From Desulfurella amilsii (GTDB lineage: Bacteria > Campylobacterota_A > Desulfurellia > Desulfurellales > Desulfurellaceae): 64,000 bases of DNA. A model generated the notes under the pieces. It did no database searches. It was given only the letters and a program-made list of their open reading frames with translations, and had not been told where the DNA came from. The position numbers were made by a program, and so were the translations under genes. Below, in pieces: positions 28,070 through 37,999 of this stretch. The stretch spans positions 208,065-272,064 of the forward strand of contig NZ_MDSU01000001.1 in NCBI RefSeq assembly GCF_002119425.1, read 5' to 3'. Within the stretch, counting starts at the first letter, position 1. Every line of letters begins with the position of its first letter.

Positions 28070-29099
28070 TTTTTCTTCCACCTTTTATAGCACTAAATAA
28101 CCAATCCCATGAAAATTCCTTTTTACCCATTATGCCTTCCCTTGCAAAAATCATTACAAAAATCAATAGTAGAGCAAATATAATCATTCGAAGGCCGGGT
28201 ATGCCTGGCGTTGTGATACCGAATATATGCATTGGCTGATCAAATACTCTGAGTAACTCAGAACCCCAAACTATAACAATAGTAGAAATAGCAGTGCCCG
28301 TAATGCTTCCAAGACCACCCATAACAATGATAACAAGTAGATTAAAGGTTAAGAAAAATGTAAAAAGTGTAGGAGATATAGTTGTTATCAAGTGCGCGAG
28401 CAAGCCTCCGGCAACGCCTTGAAAAAAGGCCCCTACAACAAATGCAATCATTTTCATTTTGAATGTATTTATACCCATTGCGACTGCGGCATCTTCGTCA
28501 TCCCTTATTGCTTTCATGGCTCTACCGTAATTAGAATTTATTATGCTCATTACAACAAAAATAGTAAATAAAAGCCACCCATAACTCCACCAAACATTTG
28601 TGTAGCTTGATATACCTTTTAAGCCAAGTGGGCCGTTTGTTATTGTAATGGCATTATTTGCAATTATGTCTATAACTATGCCAAAGCCTAGCGTAACGAT
28701 GGCTAAGTAGTCTCCTCGTGTTCTAAACACAGGAAAACCCAAAATAAAACCAAAAAATGCTGTTACTAAGCCAGCTACTATAAGCGCAGGCAAAAAAGGC
28801 AAATGAATAGAACCCAATATTGGCATAATAGGGTCTATTATAAACATTGCTTGCTTTTGCGCAGGCGTCAAGCTTAAAAGCGCTGCAGTATATGCACCTA
28901 CTGCAGCAAATCCATTTGGAGCAAGTGAAAACTGACCAGCAATACCATTTATGAGATTGTAACTTACAGCAAATATCATTGTTATTGCAATATTATTTAG
29001 GATTATGATTGTATATTGATTAAAGTGGTGACTTGCGTAATATAAGAAAGCAAACAGCAATAATATACTTAAAATTGTTAAAATTGTATTTCTACTCAT
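28059..29099 (-). CDS. livM: Branched-chain amino acid ABC transporter permease LivM
   Basis: A 346-aa permease with eight or more hydrophobic helices. Family blocks are NLINGIAGQFSLAPNGFAAVGAY (in pieces), FPVFRTRGDYLAIVTLGFG and YGRAMKAIRDDEDAAVAMGI, the last being the cytoplasmic loop that contacts the ATPase. It lies one nucleotide from livH. Confidence 0.94.
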   Translation of the reverse strand: MSRNTILTILSILLLFAFLYYASHHFNQYTIIILNNIAITMIFAVSYNLINGIAGQFSLAPNGFAAVGAYTAALLSLTPAQKQAMFIIDPIMPILGSIHLPFLPALIVAGLVTAFFGFILGFPVFRTRGDYLAIVTLGFGIVIDIIANNAITITNGPLGLKGISSYTNVWWSYGWLLFTIFVVMSIINSNYGRAMKAIRDDEDAAVAMGINTFKMKMIAFVVGAFFQGVAGGLLAHLITTISPTLFTFFLTFNLLVIIVMGGLGSITGTAISTIVIVWGSELLRVFDQPMHIFGITTPGIPGLRMIIFALLLIFVMIFAREGIMGKKEFSWDWLFSAIKGGRKNAK

Positions 29100-29100
29100 A

Positions 29101-29994
29101 TTAAAATCTCTTCCTTTCTAATTCTTTTCCCATAATACCTGTTGGTTTAAACAAAAGTACAAGTATTAATAGCAAGAAGGCAAAAGCGTCCTTATAACCA
29201 GCTAAACTAGGAAAAAAGGCAACGATTAACACTTCTGAGATGCCAAGCACAAGCCCGCCAATTGCAGCACCAGCCACATCACCAATACCACCTAACACTG
29301 CGGCTGCAAAAGCTTTCAAACCAGGCATAATACCCATTAGAGGGTTTATTGAAGGATACTGTGTAGACCACAAGATGCCACCTACTGCTGCCAAGGAAGA
29401 GCCTATAAAAAAAACCAAAGAGATAACGATATCAACATTTATACCCATAAGACTTGTGGTATCTATATCTAGCGCAATTGATCGCATTGCCATACCATAC
29501 TTTGTATGATGCAAAATATAGAGCAACACATATAAAAGTACAAGTGCCAGAATAGGTGTATAAATGCTTACAACGGGCAAGTATATTTGATTAAAATTTA
29601 GAACGCCTTGGAAAATAGGCGCGATTGGAAAAGCCTCTGGTACACCACCAAATAGCACTAAAAACAGATTCTCAAGAAAAAAAGATACACCAACAGCCGT
29701 AATTAACAAAGAAACACGGTTTGCATTGCGAATTGGCCTATATGCTAATCGTTCAACCAAAACACCAGCAAAGCCTGTTAGTATAATCGCAGTAGTAAAA
29801 GAGACCCACCACGGTAGCATAAATGCACTAATTCCAAAAAACGCCAAATATGCCCCTACCATTAAAATATCGCCATGAGCAAAGTTTATCATTCTTAAAA
29901 CGCCATACACCATCGTGTAACCAATGGCAACAAGAGCATACAAGCTGCCCACAGAAATTCCATTTATTAATTGCTGTATAATGGTTGTTAACAT
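29101..29994 (-). CDS. livH: Branched-chain amino acid ABC transporter permease LivH
   Basis: A 297-aa permease with about eight helices. LINGISVGSLYALVAIGYTM, YGVLRMINFAHGDILMVGAY and the late AFAAAVLGGIGDVAGAAIGG are the LivH signatures. It is separated from livK by 85 nt that include a GC-rich hairpin, so it may be made at a lower level than the binding protein. Confidence 0.94.
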   Translation of the reverse strand: MLTTIIQQLINGISVGSLYALVAIGYTMVYGVLRMINFAHGDILMVGAYLAFFGISAFMLPWWVSFTTAIILTGFAGVLVERLAYRPIRNANRVSLLITAVGVSFFLENLFLVLFGGVPEAFPIAPIFQGVLNFNQIYLPVVSIYTPILALVLLYVLLYILHHTKYGMAMRSIALDIDTTSLMGINVDIVISLVFFIGSSLAAVGGILWSTQYPSINPLMGIMPGLKAFAAAVLGGIGDVAGAAIGGLVLGISEVLIVAFFPSLAGYKDAFAFLLLILVLLFKPTGIMGKELERKRF

Positions 29995-30038
29995 TTATTT
30001 AGTCATCCTTTTAGAAAATATATAGTTTTTAATTTTGT

Positions 30039-30062
30039 AAAAGGAGCAGCAAGTGCTGCCCC
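30039..30062 (-). terminator. Hairpin between livK and livHMGF (partial terminator)
   Basis: On the minus strand GGGGCAGC (30062-30055), loop ACTT, GCTGCTCC (30050-30043), then TTTT. The stem is 8 bp with one G-U pair. The short T-run suggests partial termination or 3'-end protection of the livK mRNA, as often seen after binding-protein genes. Confidence 0.6.
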
Positions 30063-30079
30063 AGAAGTAGCCTTTGAAT

Positions 30080-31216
30080 TTAAGGATTGATTGTTGTAAC
30101 ATACACAAATTTGCCGTTTTCAACTTTCTCAATAACAGCTGGTTTTATCGCATCACCATTAACAAGCGTAATGCTGCCAGTTATGCCTTGAAAGTTTTTG
30201 GTTTCTCTAAGTGCTGTATTAATTTTGACTGGATTGTCTGATTTTGCTCTGTCGATTGCGTTAACTAACATAAAATATGAATCCGCTGATAAAGCAGCAA
30301 AGTTATCGGGTAATTTTTTGTATTTTGCCATATAGGCTTGCTCAAATTTTTTGCCCAAAGCAGTTTTTATAGCTTCTGGAGCAAAACCTGTTGTAAACGT
30401 TAAACCATTTACTGCAGAGCCACCAACTTTTATTAATGCGGCTTCTGCTGCACCATCCCCGGCTAATATTGTTTGTTTTAAGCCGAATTCCCTTGCTTGT
30501 CTTGCAAAAAGAGCCATTTCTTGATAATAGCATGGCATATAGATAATTTGTGGGTTTGAAGGCTTAAGAGCAGCTATTTGAGCAGAAAAATTGCTTTCTC
30601 CAGTTTGTATAAATGTTTTAGCTACAATTTTACCACCCAATTTTTTGAAATTTTCTTCAAAAAATTTTGCAAGTCCAACAGAGTAGTCTTGTGCTGAGTC
30701 TATAACAATTGCTGCAGTTTTTGCATGTAAATTTTTTACTGCATAAATGGCTGCAACTTTGCCTTGAAATGGGTCAATAAAGCATGCTCTTGAAATGAAA
30801 TTTTTACCTTGAGTTAGCAATGGGCTTGTTCCAGTGGGTGTAATTAGCGGAATTTTGGCTTTTTCCACAATAGGTGTAGCAGACATAACATTACCTGAAA
30901 TTAGAGGACCGATAATTGCATCGACTTTGTTGTTGTAGACAAGTTTGTTTACAGCATTTGCTGCCTGGACTTTATCGCCCTGATCGTCTACTAGTATAAG
31001 GTCAATTTTTTTACCCAAGGCAGTTGGCATAATTTCTTTAGCTACCTGTAGACCATCCCAAGAACTTTGTCCAAAAGCGGCAATTGGCCCTGTCATTGAA
31101 AATACAACACCAACCTTAATGGTGCTTTGCGCTGCAAGAGATTTGTTTGCACCAAATCCAAAAGTAAACACAGCTGCTAATACAAACAAGACTGTTTTAA
31201 ACAGCGTACTTTTCAT
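30080..31216 (-). CDS. livK: Branched-chain amino acid ABC transporter substrate-binding protein
   Basis: A 378-aa periplasmic binding protein of the LivJ/LivK (Peripla_BP_6) type. Residues 1 to 28 are a signal peptide ending in ANKSLAAQS. The mature part opens IKVGVVFSMTGPIAAFGQSSWDG, here split over the first strand and loop, and VDAIIGPLISGNVMSATPIVEKAKIPLITPTG contains the typical ligand-site region. The Shine-Dalgarno AAGGGGG is strong. Specificity is inferred from the operon; aromatic acids, amides or urea are also carried by this family. Confidence 0.9.
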   Translation of the reverse strand: MKSTLFKTVLFVLAAVFTFGFGANKSLAAQSTIKVGVVFSMTGPIAAFGQSSWDGLQVAKEIMPTALGKKIDLILVDDQGDKVQAANAVNKLVYNNKVDAIIGPLISGNVMSATPIVEKAKIPLITPTGTSPLLTQGKNFISRACFIDPFQGKVAAIYAVKNLHAKTAAIVIDSAQDYSVGLAKFFEENFKKLGGKIVAKTFIQTGESNFSAQIAALKPSNPQIIYMPCYYQEMALFARQAREFGLKQTILAGDGAAEAALIKVGGSAVNGLTFTTGFAPEAIKTALGKKFEQAYMAKYKKLPDNFAALSADSYFMLVNAIDRAKSDNPVKINTALRETKNFQGITGSITLVNGDAIKPAVIEKVENGKFVYVTTINP

Positions 31217-31245
31217 AAGAACCCCCTTTCTTAAAATTATTTCTT

Positions 31246-31274
31246 ATTATAATTTTTTACTTTTAATAAGTCAA
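31246..31274 (-). promoter_or_regulatory. Sigma70 promoter of the livKHMGF unit
   Basis: Minus strand: TTGACT (31274-31269), 17-nt spacer, TATAAT (31251-31246), then a leader of about 25 nt carrying AAGGGGG ahead of the livK ATG at 31216. Confidence 0.75.
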
Positions 31275-31309
31275 CTATTTGTAATTAAAATAATTTAAAA
31301 ATAAATGCA

Positions 31310-31336
31310 TTTTTAATTAATTAACTTAATTAAAAA
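31310..31336. promoter_or_regulatory. Perfect 11-bp palindrome, candidate operator
   Basis: TTTTTAATTAA (31310-31320) and TTAATTAAAAA (31326-31336) are perfect inverted copies around the 5-nt spacer TTAAC. The site lies about 36 nt upstream of the livK -35 box, in the divergent livK/gdhA spacer. All-AT arms make a terminator unlikely; a dimeric regulator such as an Lrp-type protein would fit. The regulator is not identified. Confidence 0.45.
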
Positions 31337-31550
31337 TCTGAAGAAATTTTGGCAATGTTAACTCAATTGTGTTGCTCATTCTGTTTCTTTTGTATCCCCA
31401 CTCTTTCTGCTAGTTCTTGCTTTTCTTTAAACATTCGTACTCAATACATTAAGCCTTTTTGATTTGATATGCTTTATATAAAGTTTGCTTCGTTAGCCTC
31501 TCTTTACTTAGGGCTTAACACTATTCATTGTACACTGCCTGCGAAAAAAA
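31337..31550. other. Non-coding part of the livK-gdhA spacer
   Basis: The spacer between livK and gdhA is 421 nt, the longest without a gene or RNA apart from the island edge. Outside the two promoters and the palindrome I see no gene. The minus strand at roughly 31435-31490 reads KLYIKHIKSKRLNVLST without a stop, which looks protein-like but is surrounded by stops; it may be a relic of a lost gene. Confidence 0.3.
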
Positions 31551-32984
<1,434 letters not shown>

Positions 32985-33094
32985 GTTTATCTCTAAAACA
33001 AAAAAGTCTGGGGTTAGGGAATGTTGGCTACTTTTTTTATACTGATATTAGCTACTCCACCTAACGCTAGTCAAGAATAGGTTTATTTAACCAC

Positions 33095-34075
33095 TTATAT
33101 AATTTTAAGCAAATAATAAATGTAGGTGAATAAATTGATGCTAAATATAAATCCATTTAATTTTTTAAAAGCATAGGTCCAAAAAAGCATTAATGCTATG
33201 TTAAATAATGCAATATAAGCACTAAGAAGAGCGCTTTGCGTTATTGTCCACTCGGTTAAAAGTATACCAATACTAACTGGAAAGCTTGATTGAAAAACCA
33301 TTGCACCGCTAATGTTACCAAAGGCTAAAATATCTTTATTTTTAAGCGTCCACGTTAGAGAGTTAATTTTTTCCGGCAACTCAGTTGCAATAGGAGAAAT
33401 AAGCAGGGAAAATATCAGTGGATTAAACCCGAAATGCTGGCTTAAAGTACTTAATTGATTTACAAATGCATAAGCTCCAAAAATCATAACAGACAAAGAG
33501 AAAAACAACTGAAAAAAGCCTACAAACAAATTTTCTTTTAGCTTTAGATATTTTGAAAATGATAATTTGTCTTCAAATTCTAACTTTGAACTTCTGCCTT
33601 TGAATGTTAAATACATGTATAATATATAAATCAAAATTATTACTAAAGCCATTAAATGTTTTAGGTTAGTCAACTGGGTTGTTGCAATTGCAAGCGTATA
33701 AGATATCAAAAAAAATATTAAGTCTCTCTTTGTAGTTTTTTTCTCTATGTTAACATTAAAAGTACCTTTTTTAAAGAAATACCTTATTGTAACGCCTATG
33801 CCGACCATAAAAAAACCAAGCGTTGAAAGCATAAAAGGTGCGCCAAGTATAGCACCTATGCCAATTTCGTGTGCTGAATGTTTTAAAAATAAAATTGCAA
33901 TAACGGGTAGTATAGTTTCTGGCAAAGCAGTGCCAATAGCCGCTAAAATTGAGCCAATTACTGCTTGGGAAAGGTTTAATTTAAAGCCAATATATTCTAA
34001 AGAGTTAGTAAAAGTCTCACTTGCAATAACTATAAAAAAAATACTTAGCAAAAGCAATGCAATTGGTATAACCAT
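33095..34075 (-). CDS. Sodium/calcium exchanger family protein
   Basis: A 326-aa membrane protein of the CaCA superfamily with about ten hydrophobic helices. The two alpha-repeats are recognisable: AVIGSILAAIGTALPETILPV (residues about 38 to 58, given in part) and SLLISPIATELPEKINSL in the second half, with the acidic ion-site residues in GTALPE and ATELPE. The ion pair (Na/Ca, H/Ca or other) cannot be read. It is last in the mutS2-to-exchanger string, 45 nt after the MFS gene, possibly with a weak promoter of its own (TTGACT 34112-34107, TAACAT 34089-34084). Confidence 0.85.
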   Translation of the reverse strand: MVIPIALLLLSIFFIVIASETFTNSLEYIGFKLNLSQAVIGSILAAIGTALPETILPVIAILFLKHSAHEIGIGAILGAPFMLSTLGFFMVGIGVTIRYFFKKGTFNVNIEKKTTKRDLIFFLISYTLAIATTQLTNLKHLMALVIILIYILYMYLTFKGRSSKLEFEDKLSFSKYLKLKENLFVGFFQLFFSLSVMIFGAYAFVNQLSTLSQHFGFNPLIFSLLISPIATELPEKINSLTWTLKNKDILAFGNISGAMVFQSSFPVSIGILLTEWTITQSALLSAYIALFNIALMLFWTYAFKKLNGFIFSINLFTYIYYLLKII

Positions 34076-34120
34076 TAAAAATTATGTTAACATATAAAGC
34101 TAATTGAGTCAAGAAATTAC

Positions 34121-35323
34121 TTATTCTGTTGGGAAGTTAAAGTCTTTAAAAAATTTTTTGTAAAAAATTAAGTATAGTCCTTGCAAAAAAGCAGCCATAA
34201 AAAATGGTATTGCAAAAAGGCTAGCATCAAAAAGAATACCGGCAACGTAAGGACCTATAGAACGTGGGAACTGCATAGAAGCTGAATTTATGCTTACCGC
34301 AAACCCTCTTCTTTTGTCTCTAACTAGACTTACAGTAAGTGCTTGCCTTGCACCTGCTGAGCTTCTATTAAAAATCTGATGAAAAATGTAAAATATTGAT
34401 GCTATAATGTAGGATGGTGCAAGTGGTAATAGAATTAAGAAAACTAGTCCAATAAGCCTTTGGATAAAAACAGATTTTATAATGCCAACACGTAAAGAGA
34501 GTTTGCCTGTATAAAAAGATAGTATAGCGCTAAGTAAAAATGTTATTGCAAAAATTAGGCCAATGTGCTTTGCACCAACCCCAAATCTTACGGCAAAAAA
34601 GTAGGCTATTAAGGGGCCTTTAAGGCCAATTGCTAAACCATTAATACTGTTTAGCCCTATAAGCTTTAATAAGTTAAAATTTTCTTTTTTATTAACGCTT
34701 TGTTCTTGCGTATTTGATAAGCTTGATTTTGCAACTTTTGATCTATAGTTTTCTTTAACTTCTAACAGTAAAACTAGCGTTAATATTGCAAACACAAATA
34801 TTATTATATATGGTAGTTGATATTCTAAATTATTTTGCTTAAATTTTAAAAAAGAAAAAACCATTGCAAAAGCAGAGCCGATTGACATACCCAAAAATCC
34901 CAAAGCAGTATTTAAGCTAAAAATGGCTCCTCGCGTATTTGGTTTTATATTTTCTGCCAAAAGCGCTTGTTCTGCAGGCGAAAAAGGACCTGCTGCGCCA
35001 TTTGCGCCAAGGCCGAAACTCCCAAAAGCACTAAAAATCGCAATGGCATAAATATCGGTTGCAAAAAGCATACCTAGGCTTGCAATCATCAAAAGTACGG
35101 TGTATATCACTAAAAAAGGTTTTCGTTTAGTTTTATCGCTAATTATACCCACGAATAAACTTCCAAAAGCACCAAATAAGCTTACAAATGTGTAAACCAA
35201 TCCTATTTGAAAGCCATTATAGCCCATTGCTTTTAAGTATAGAGCAAAGTCGACGATTAAGAGACCTTGCCCAATGCTCCTTAAGAATCTTACGAATAAG
35301 AGATATTTTATGTTTTTATTCAT
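34121..35323 (-). CDS. Major facilitator superfamily transporter
   Basis: A 400-aa polytopic protein with about twelve helices in two halves, split by a polar loop near residues 190 to 220. The first-half motif A region appears as FVGIISDKTKRKPFLVIYT. The second half has GARQALTVSLVRDKRRGFAVS. The substrate is unknown; the family includes drug and metabolite exporters. It overlaps mqnA by 8 nt. Confidence 0.88.
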   Translation of the reverse strand: MNKNIKYLLFVRFLRSIGQGLLIVDFALYLKAMGYNGFQIGLVYTFVSLFGAFGSLFVGIISDKTKRKPFLVIYTVLLMIASLGMLFATDIYAIAIFSAFGSFGLGANGAAGPFSPAEQALLAENIKPNTRGAIFSLNTALGFLGMSIGSAFAMVFSFLKFKQNNLEYQLPYIIIFVFAILTLVLLLEVKENYRSKVAKSSLSNTQEQSVNKKENFNLLKLIGLNSINGLAIGLKGPLIAYFFAVRFGVGAKHIGLIFAITFLLSAILSFYTGKLSLRVGIIKSVFIQRLIGLVFLILLPLAPSYIIASIFYIFHQIFNRSSAGARQALTVSLVRDKRRGFAVSINSASMQFPRSIGPYVAGILFDASLFAIPFFMAAFLQGLYLIFYKKFFKDFNFPTE

Positions 35324-36074
35324 TTAAAAAATGCAAATTTGATTTTTTAGAGGTTAGGTTAAGTTTATACGCATACTCAAAGAATATCTCAAGCGATTTT
35401 ATTTTATTTTCGCCTAGATCGTAGGATAAATTATTTTTTAAGTAATCATAGGCTTTGTTGTAATCATAATTGTGCGTATCACAAAAAGCTTCGGCAATTG
35501 TTTCTAAATGATTTATACCCCAATTTTTTGCTTTTAAAAATAAGTCAGTGTAATGCGTTGGTATTTTTTTGTTTGCAATCCACAGCGCAAACACAAAAGG
35601 GTACCCGCTAAATTCCATCCATTCATAAGCCAAATCAATAACTTGCTCATCTGTGTGTTCTATGCGATAGAGCGCATTATCCCCTATAACAAGCTCACAA
35701 TCAGCTTTATCTTCAGTGTATTCTACACCAATCTTATACTTATAAGCAAATAGAATTTTAGTTAATGCAACGGATGTATTTGAATTTTTATCAAGCTTAA
35801 CAGTTTTGACTTTATTGAGAGGTTTTTTTAAAAATAATGCCACACTTTTTACTTTGTAATCGCTTGATATGCAAACATTTGGTATAATGTAATGATCAGA
35901 TTTTGCATACTCAATTGAGGGTGCTATACCCACATCAACCTGTTTTTCGTAAAGCATTTTTGCGCATACTGATGGCATTTTTCTGATAAACTCAATATCG
36001 TTATCTATTATTTTATTTACAAGTGCAAAATAAAGTGGGTAAGCGTTTAAAAAATCAACCAGTACAACTTTCAT
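35316..36074 (-). CDS. mqnA: Chorismate dehydratase MqnA (futalosine pathway)
   Basis: A 252-aa protein of the MqnA/MqnD periplasmic-binding-like fold. VVLVDFLNAYPLYFAL at the start, CAKMLYEKQVDVGIAPSIEYAK and SSDYKVKSVALFLKKPLNKVKTVKLD are the MqnA blocks. MqnA dehydrates chorismate to 3-(1-carboxyvinyloxy)benzoate, the first step of menaquinone synthesis by the futalosine route. None of mqnB, mqnC, mqnD or mqnE is in the window. It starts 4 nt within the end of the upstream aldolase gene. The implied menaquinone would serve the SQR-like and DoxDA enzymes. Confidence 0.87.
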   Translation of the reverse strand: MKVVLVDFLNAYPLYFALVNKIIDNDIEFIRKMPSVCAKMLYEKQVDVGIAPSIEYAKSDHYIIPNVCISSDYKVKSVALFLKKPLNKVKTVKLDKNSNTSVALTKILFAYKYKIGVEYTEDKADCELVIGDNALYRIEHTDEQVIDLAYEWMEFSGYPFVFALWIANKKIPTHYTDLFLKAKNWGINHLETIAEAFCDTHNYDYNKAYDYLKNNLSYDLGENKIKSLEIFFEYAYKLNLTSKKSNLHFLNE

Positions 36075-36613
36075 GCTTTATCCTCCAAAATAATGATTTT
36101 AGAGCTAAACTCTAATGCACTAACTAGTTTTGAAGCGTTAAATAAATTATCAGAAATCGCAAAAACGCCGTGTCCTTTTGCCACAACGATCTGTTTTTTT
36201 GATTCAAAAAAATACTGAGCTATTGCATATTTTGCCTCATCCCAATTTTTTATATCGAGCACATCAACCTGTTTTAAAAATAACCTGCCTTCGTGGTCTT
36301 TAGGTGTAATTTTGCTATGTTTTATTGATAGGGCAACCGTGTAAGGACTATGGGCATGTACTATTGCTTTTACCTCATCAATTTTTTTGTAAATATTAAC
36401 ATGCAGTTCTACCTCACTTGAAGCGGCATTCCAGCGAACATCCCTTTCCAGCTCAATTTTTACAATATCCTTACTTTTTAAACCAAATAAACTCATGCCA
36501 GTTTTTGTTATCCAAATTCCATCTTTTACCTTAGAGCTCATATTACCACTTGATGCATCAACAAGTCCCATCAAAAATAGCATGTCTCCAATTCTTTTAA
36601 ACTCACTTATCAT
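36071..36613 (-). CDS. Class II aldolase/adducin family protein
   Basis: A 180-aa zinc-dependent class II aldolase-like protein (fuculose-phosphate aldolase, MtnB family). ASSGNMSSKVKDGIWITKTG is the phosphate-binding region, VHAHSPYTVAL has the metal histidines, and VAKGHGVFAISDNL carries the third His. ATG 36613 with AGGAG 6 nt upstream is preferred over the longer frame from 36643. It lies directly before mqnA; homologues next to futalosine genes suggest a role around that pathway, but the substrate cannot be read. Confidence 0.85.
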   Translation of the reverse strand: MISEFKRIGDMLFLMGLVDASSGNMSSKVKDGIWITKTGMSLFGLKSKDIVKIELERDVRWNAASSEVELHVNIYKKIDEVKAIVHAHSPYTVALSIKHSKITPKDHEGRLFLKQVDVLDIKNWDEAKYAIAQYFFESKKQIVVAKGHGVFAISDNLFNASKLVSALEFSSKIIILEDKA

Positions 36614-37208
36614 ATTTTCTCCTGTAAATGATATATCCTGCAATTAATACTAGTGCGAATATAAGTAAACCTAAACTAAATCTGTGCATATAGTATTTTA
36701 GAAGATCTGGATTTTTACCTACAAAATAGCCAATAAAGGCTAATCCAGCAGTGTATATTAAAGCACCCGCTGTTGTAAAAAGGCTAAATGCAAATACTCT
36801 CATTTTCGAAAGACCAGCGGGTATAGAAATTAGGTGTCTAATTGTAGGCAAGAGTCTTCCAATAAAAACACTTATCGCTCCGTGCTTTTCAAAGAAAATA
36901 ACTGTTTTTTTCAAAGCATGATCAAGTCTAAAGATTCTTCCAAACTTTAAAACAAATTTTAAGCCCAGAGTTTTTGAAATATAATAATTAAAAAGTGCTC
37001 CGAACAAACTTCCAAGTGTTCCATCAATAATCACTATCCATAAATTCATTTTTCCAGTAGCTGCTAAATATCCAGCAGGAGGGATGACAAATTCTCCAGG
37101 CAGTGGCACAATAGAGCTTTCCAAAAACATCAATAAAAAAATACCAATGTATCCTGATGCTCCAATAGCATTTACTAAAAAATTAGCAAAATCAACTAGG
37201 TAACTCAT
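36603..37208 (-). CDS. DedA family membrane protein
   Basis: A 201-aa DedA/VTT-domain protein with about five membrane segments. FLESSIVPLPGEFVIPPAGY near residue 30 and FIGRLLPTIRHLISIPAGLS near residue 115 are the signature loops; the second contains the conserved GR...P...R pattern. Some family members act as lipid flippases. It overlaps the ogg gene by 4 nt and the aldolase by 11 nt. Confidence 0.92.
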   Translation of the reverse strand: MSYLVDFANFLVNAIGASGYIGIFLLMFLESSIVPLPGEFVIPPAGYLAATGKMNLWIVIIDGTLGSLFGALFNYYISKTLGLKFVLKFGRIFRLDHALKKTVIFFEKHGAISVFIGRLLPTIRHLISIPAGLSKMRVFAFSLFTTAGALIYTAGLAFIGYFVGKNPDLLKYYMHRFSLGLLIFALVLIAGYIIYRRKYDK

Positions 37209-37999
37209 ATAACTCCTTTTTTTGCTGCCAAAAATAAGTATTGTTGGGCAACACCGGCGTATTTTCCAAAATAATCTTTTCCGAATTCTTCAATAATTCT
37301 TACACTTTGTTTAGTATCGTTAAAATAAAGTTTTTCTATAATTCTTTTTATCCATACATCAGTGCAAAATACCTCGTAGCGTCTATATGCAAAAAGCAAG
37401 ATGCAATCTGCTACCTTGGATCCTATCCCTTTTATACCCATTAATTCTTTTTTTGCAAAATTAGTATCGAGATTGTGTAAATAATAAAAGAATTCCTTGC
37501 TCTTTTGCAGCTGAGCTATATATTTTTTTCTAAAGCCAAAACCGCAATTTTGTAGTTTATTTTCATCGAAGTCTACACCACAGACTGGAAATGTGTAACC
37601 AAGACCCGTTTGGTTGCCGTATACCGTACACATTCTATCTAGCATTAGCCTTATGCGCTTAATATTATTAAAAGCTGAGCATATGAAAGACACAGTAGCC
37701 TCATAAGGGTTTTGCGTTAATATAACTAAGCCTTCAAAAGCTTTTACTGCTTTTTTTATGTATTTGTCAACTGAGATCTGCTCAATAATCTTATCAAAGT
37801 CAATATCTAGCGAGAAAAATCTCTTTATATAGTTTTCATCGGCATTGTTATAGTATAAGTAATTGCCGTCAAAATACACATCAAAAATTACGCTAGAAAA
37901 TATTCTGTAGCCATCGTTTATTTTTGATATCCTAAAAATCTGGCCACTTTCTAATGTATATTCTAAATTAAATTTAAATGGCACCTTTATTTTATTCAT
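37205..37999 (-). CDS. ogg: 8-oxoguanine DNA glycosylase, OGG1-like
   Basis: A 264-aa HhH-GPD glycosylase/AP lyase. FNLEYTLESGQIFRI at the start matches the OGG1 N-terminal domain. The helix-hairpin-helix LMGIKGIGSKVADCILLFA holds the catalytic Lys (KVADC), and FCTDVWIKRII holds the Asp. It removes 8-oxoguanine from DNA. A single-subunit OGG1-like enzyme is less common in bacteria than MutM. It overlaps dnaG by 8 nt. Confidence 0.88.
   Translation of the reverse strand: MNKIKVPFKFNLEYTLESGQIFRISKINDGYRIFSSVIFDVYFDGNYLYYNNADENYIKRFFSLDIDFDKIIEQISVDKYIKKAVKAFEGLVILTQNPYEATVSFICSAFNNIKRIRLMLDRMCTVYGNQTGLGYTFPVCGVDFDENKLQNCGFGFRKKYIAQLQKSKEFFYYLHNLDTNFAKKELMGIKGIGSKVADCILLFAYRRYEVFCTDVWIKRIIEKLYFNDTKQSVRIIEEFGKDYFGKYAGVAQQYLFLAAKKGVI

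Noticed and set aside
32985..33094. Intrinsic terminator between gdhA and the converging exchanger gene
   Set aside because: A T-run exists near 33032 but no stable stem precedes it.
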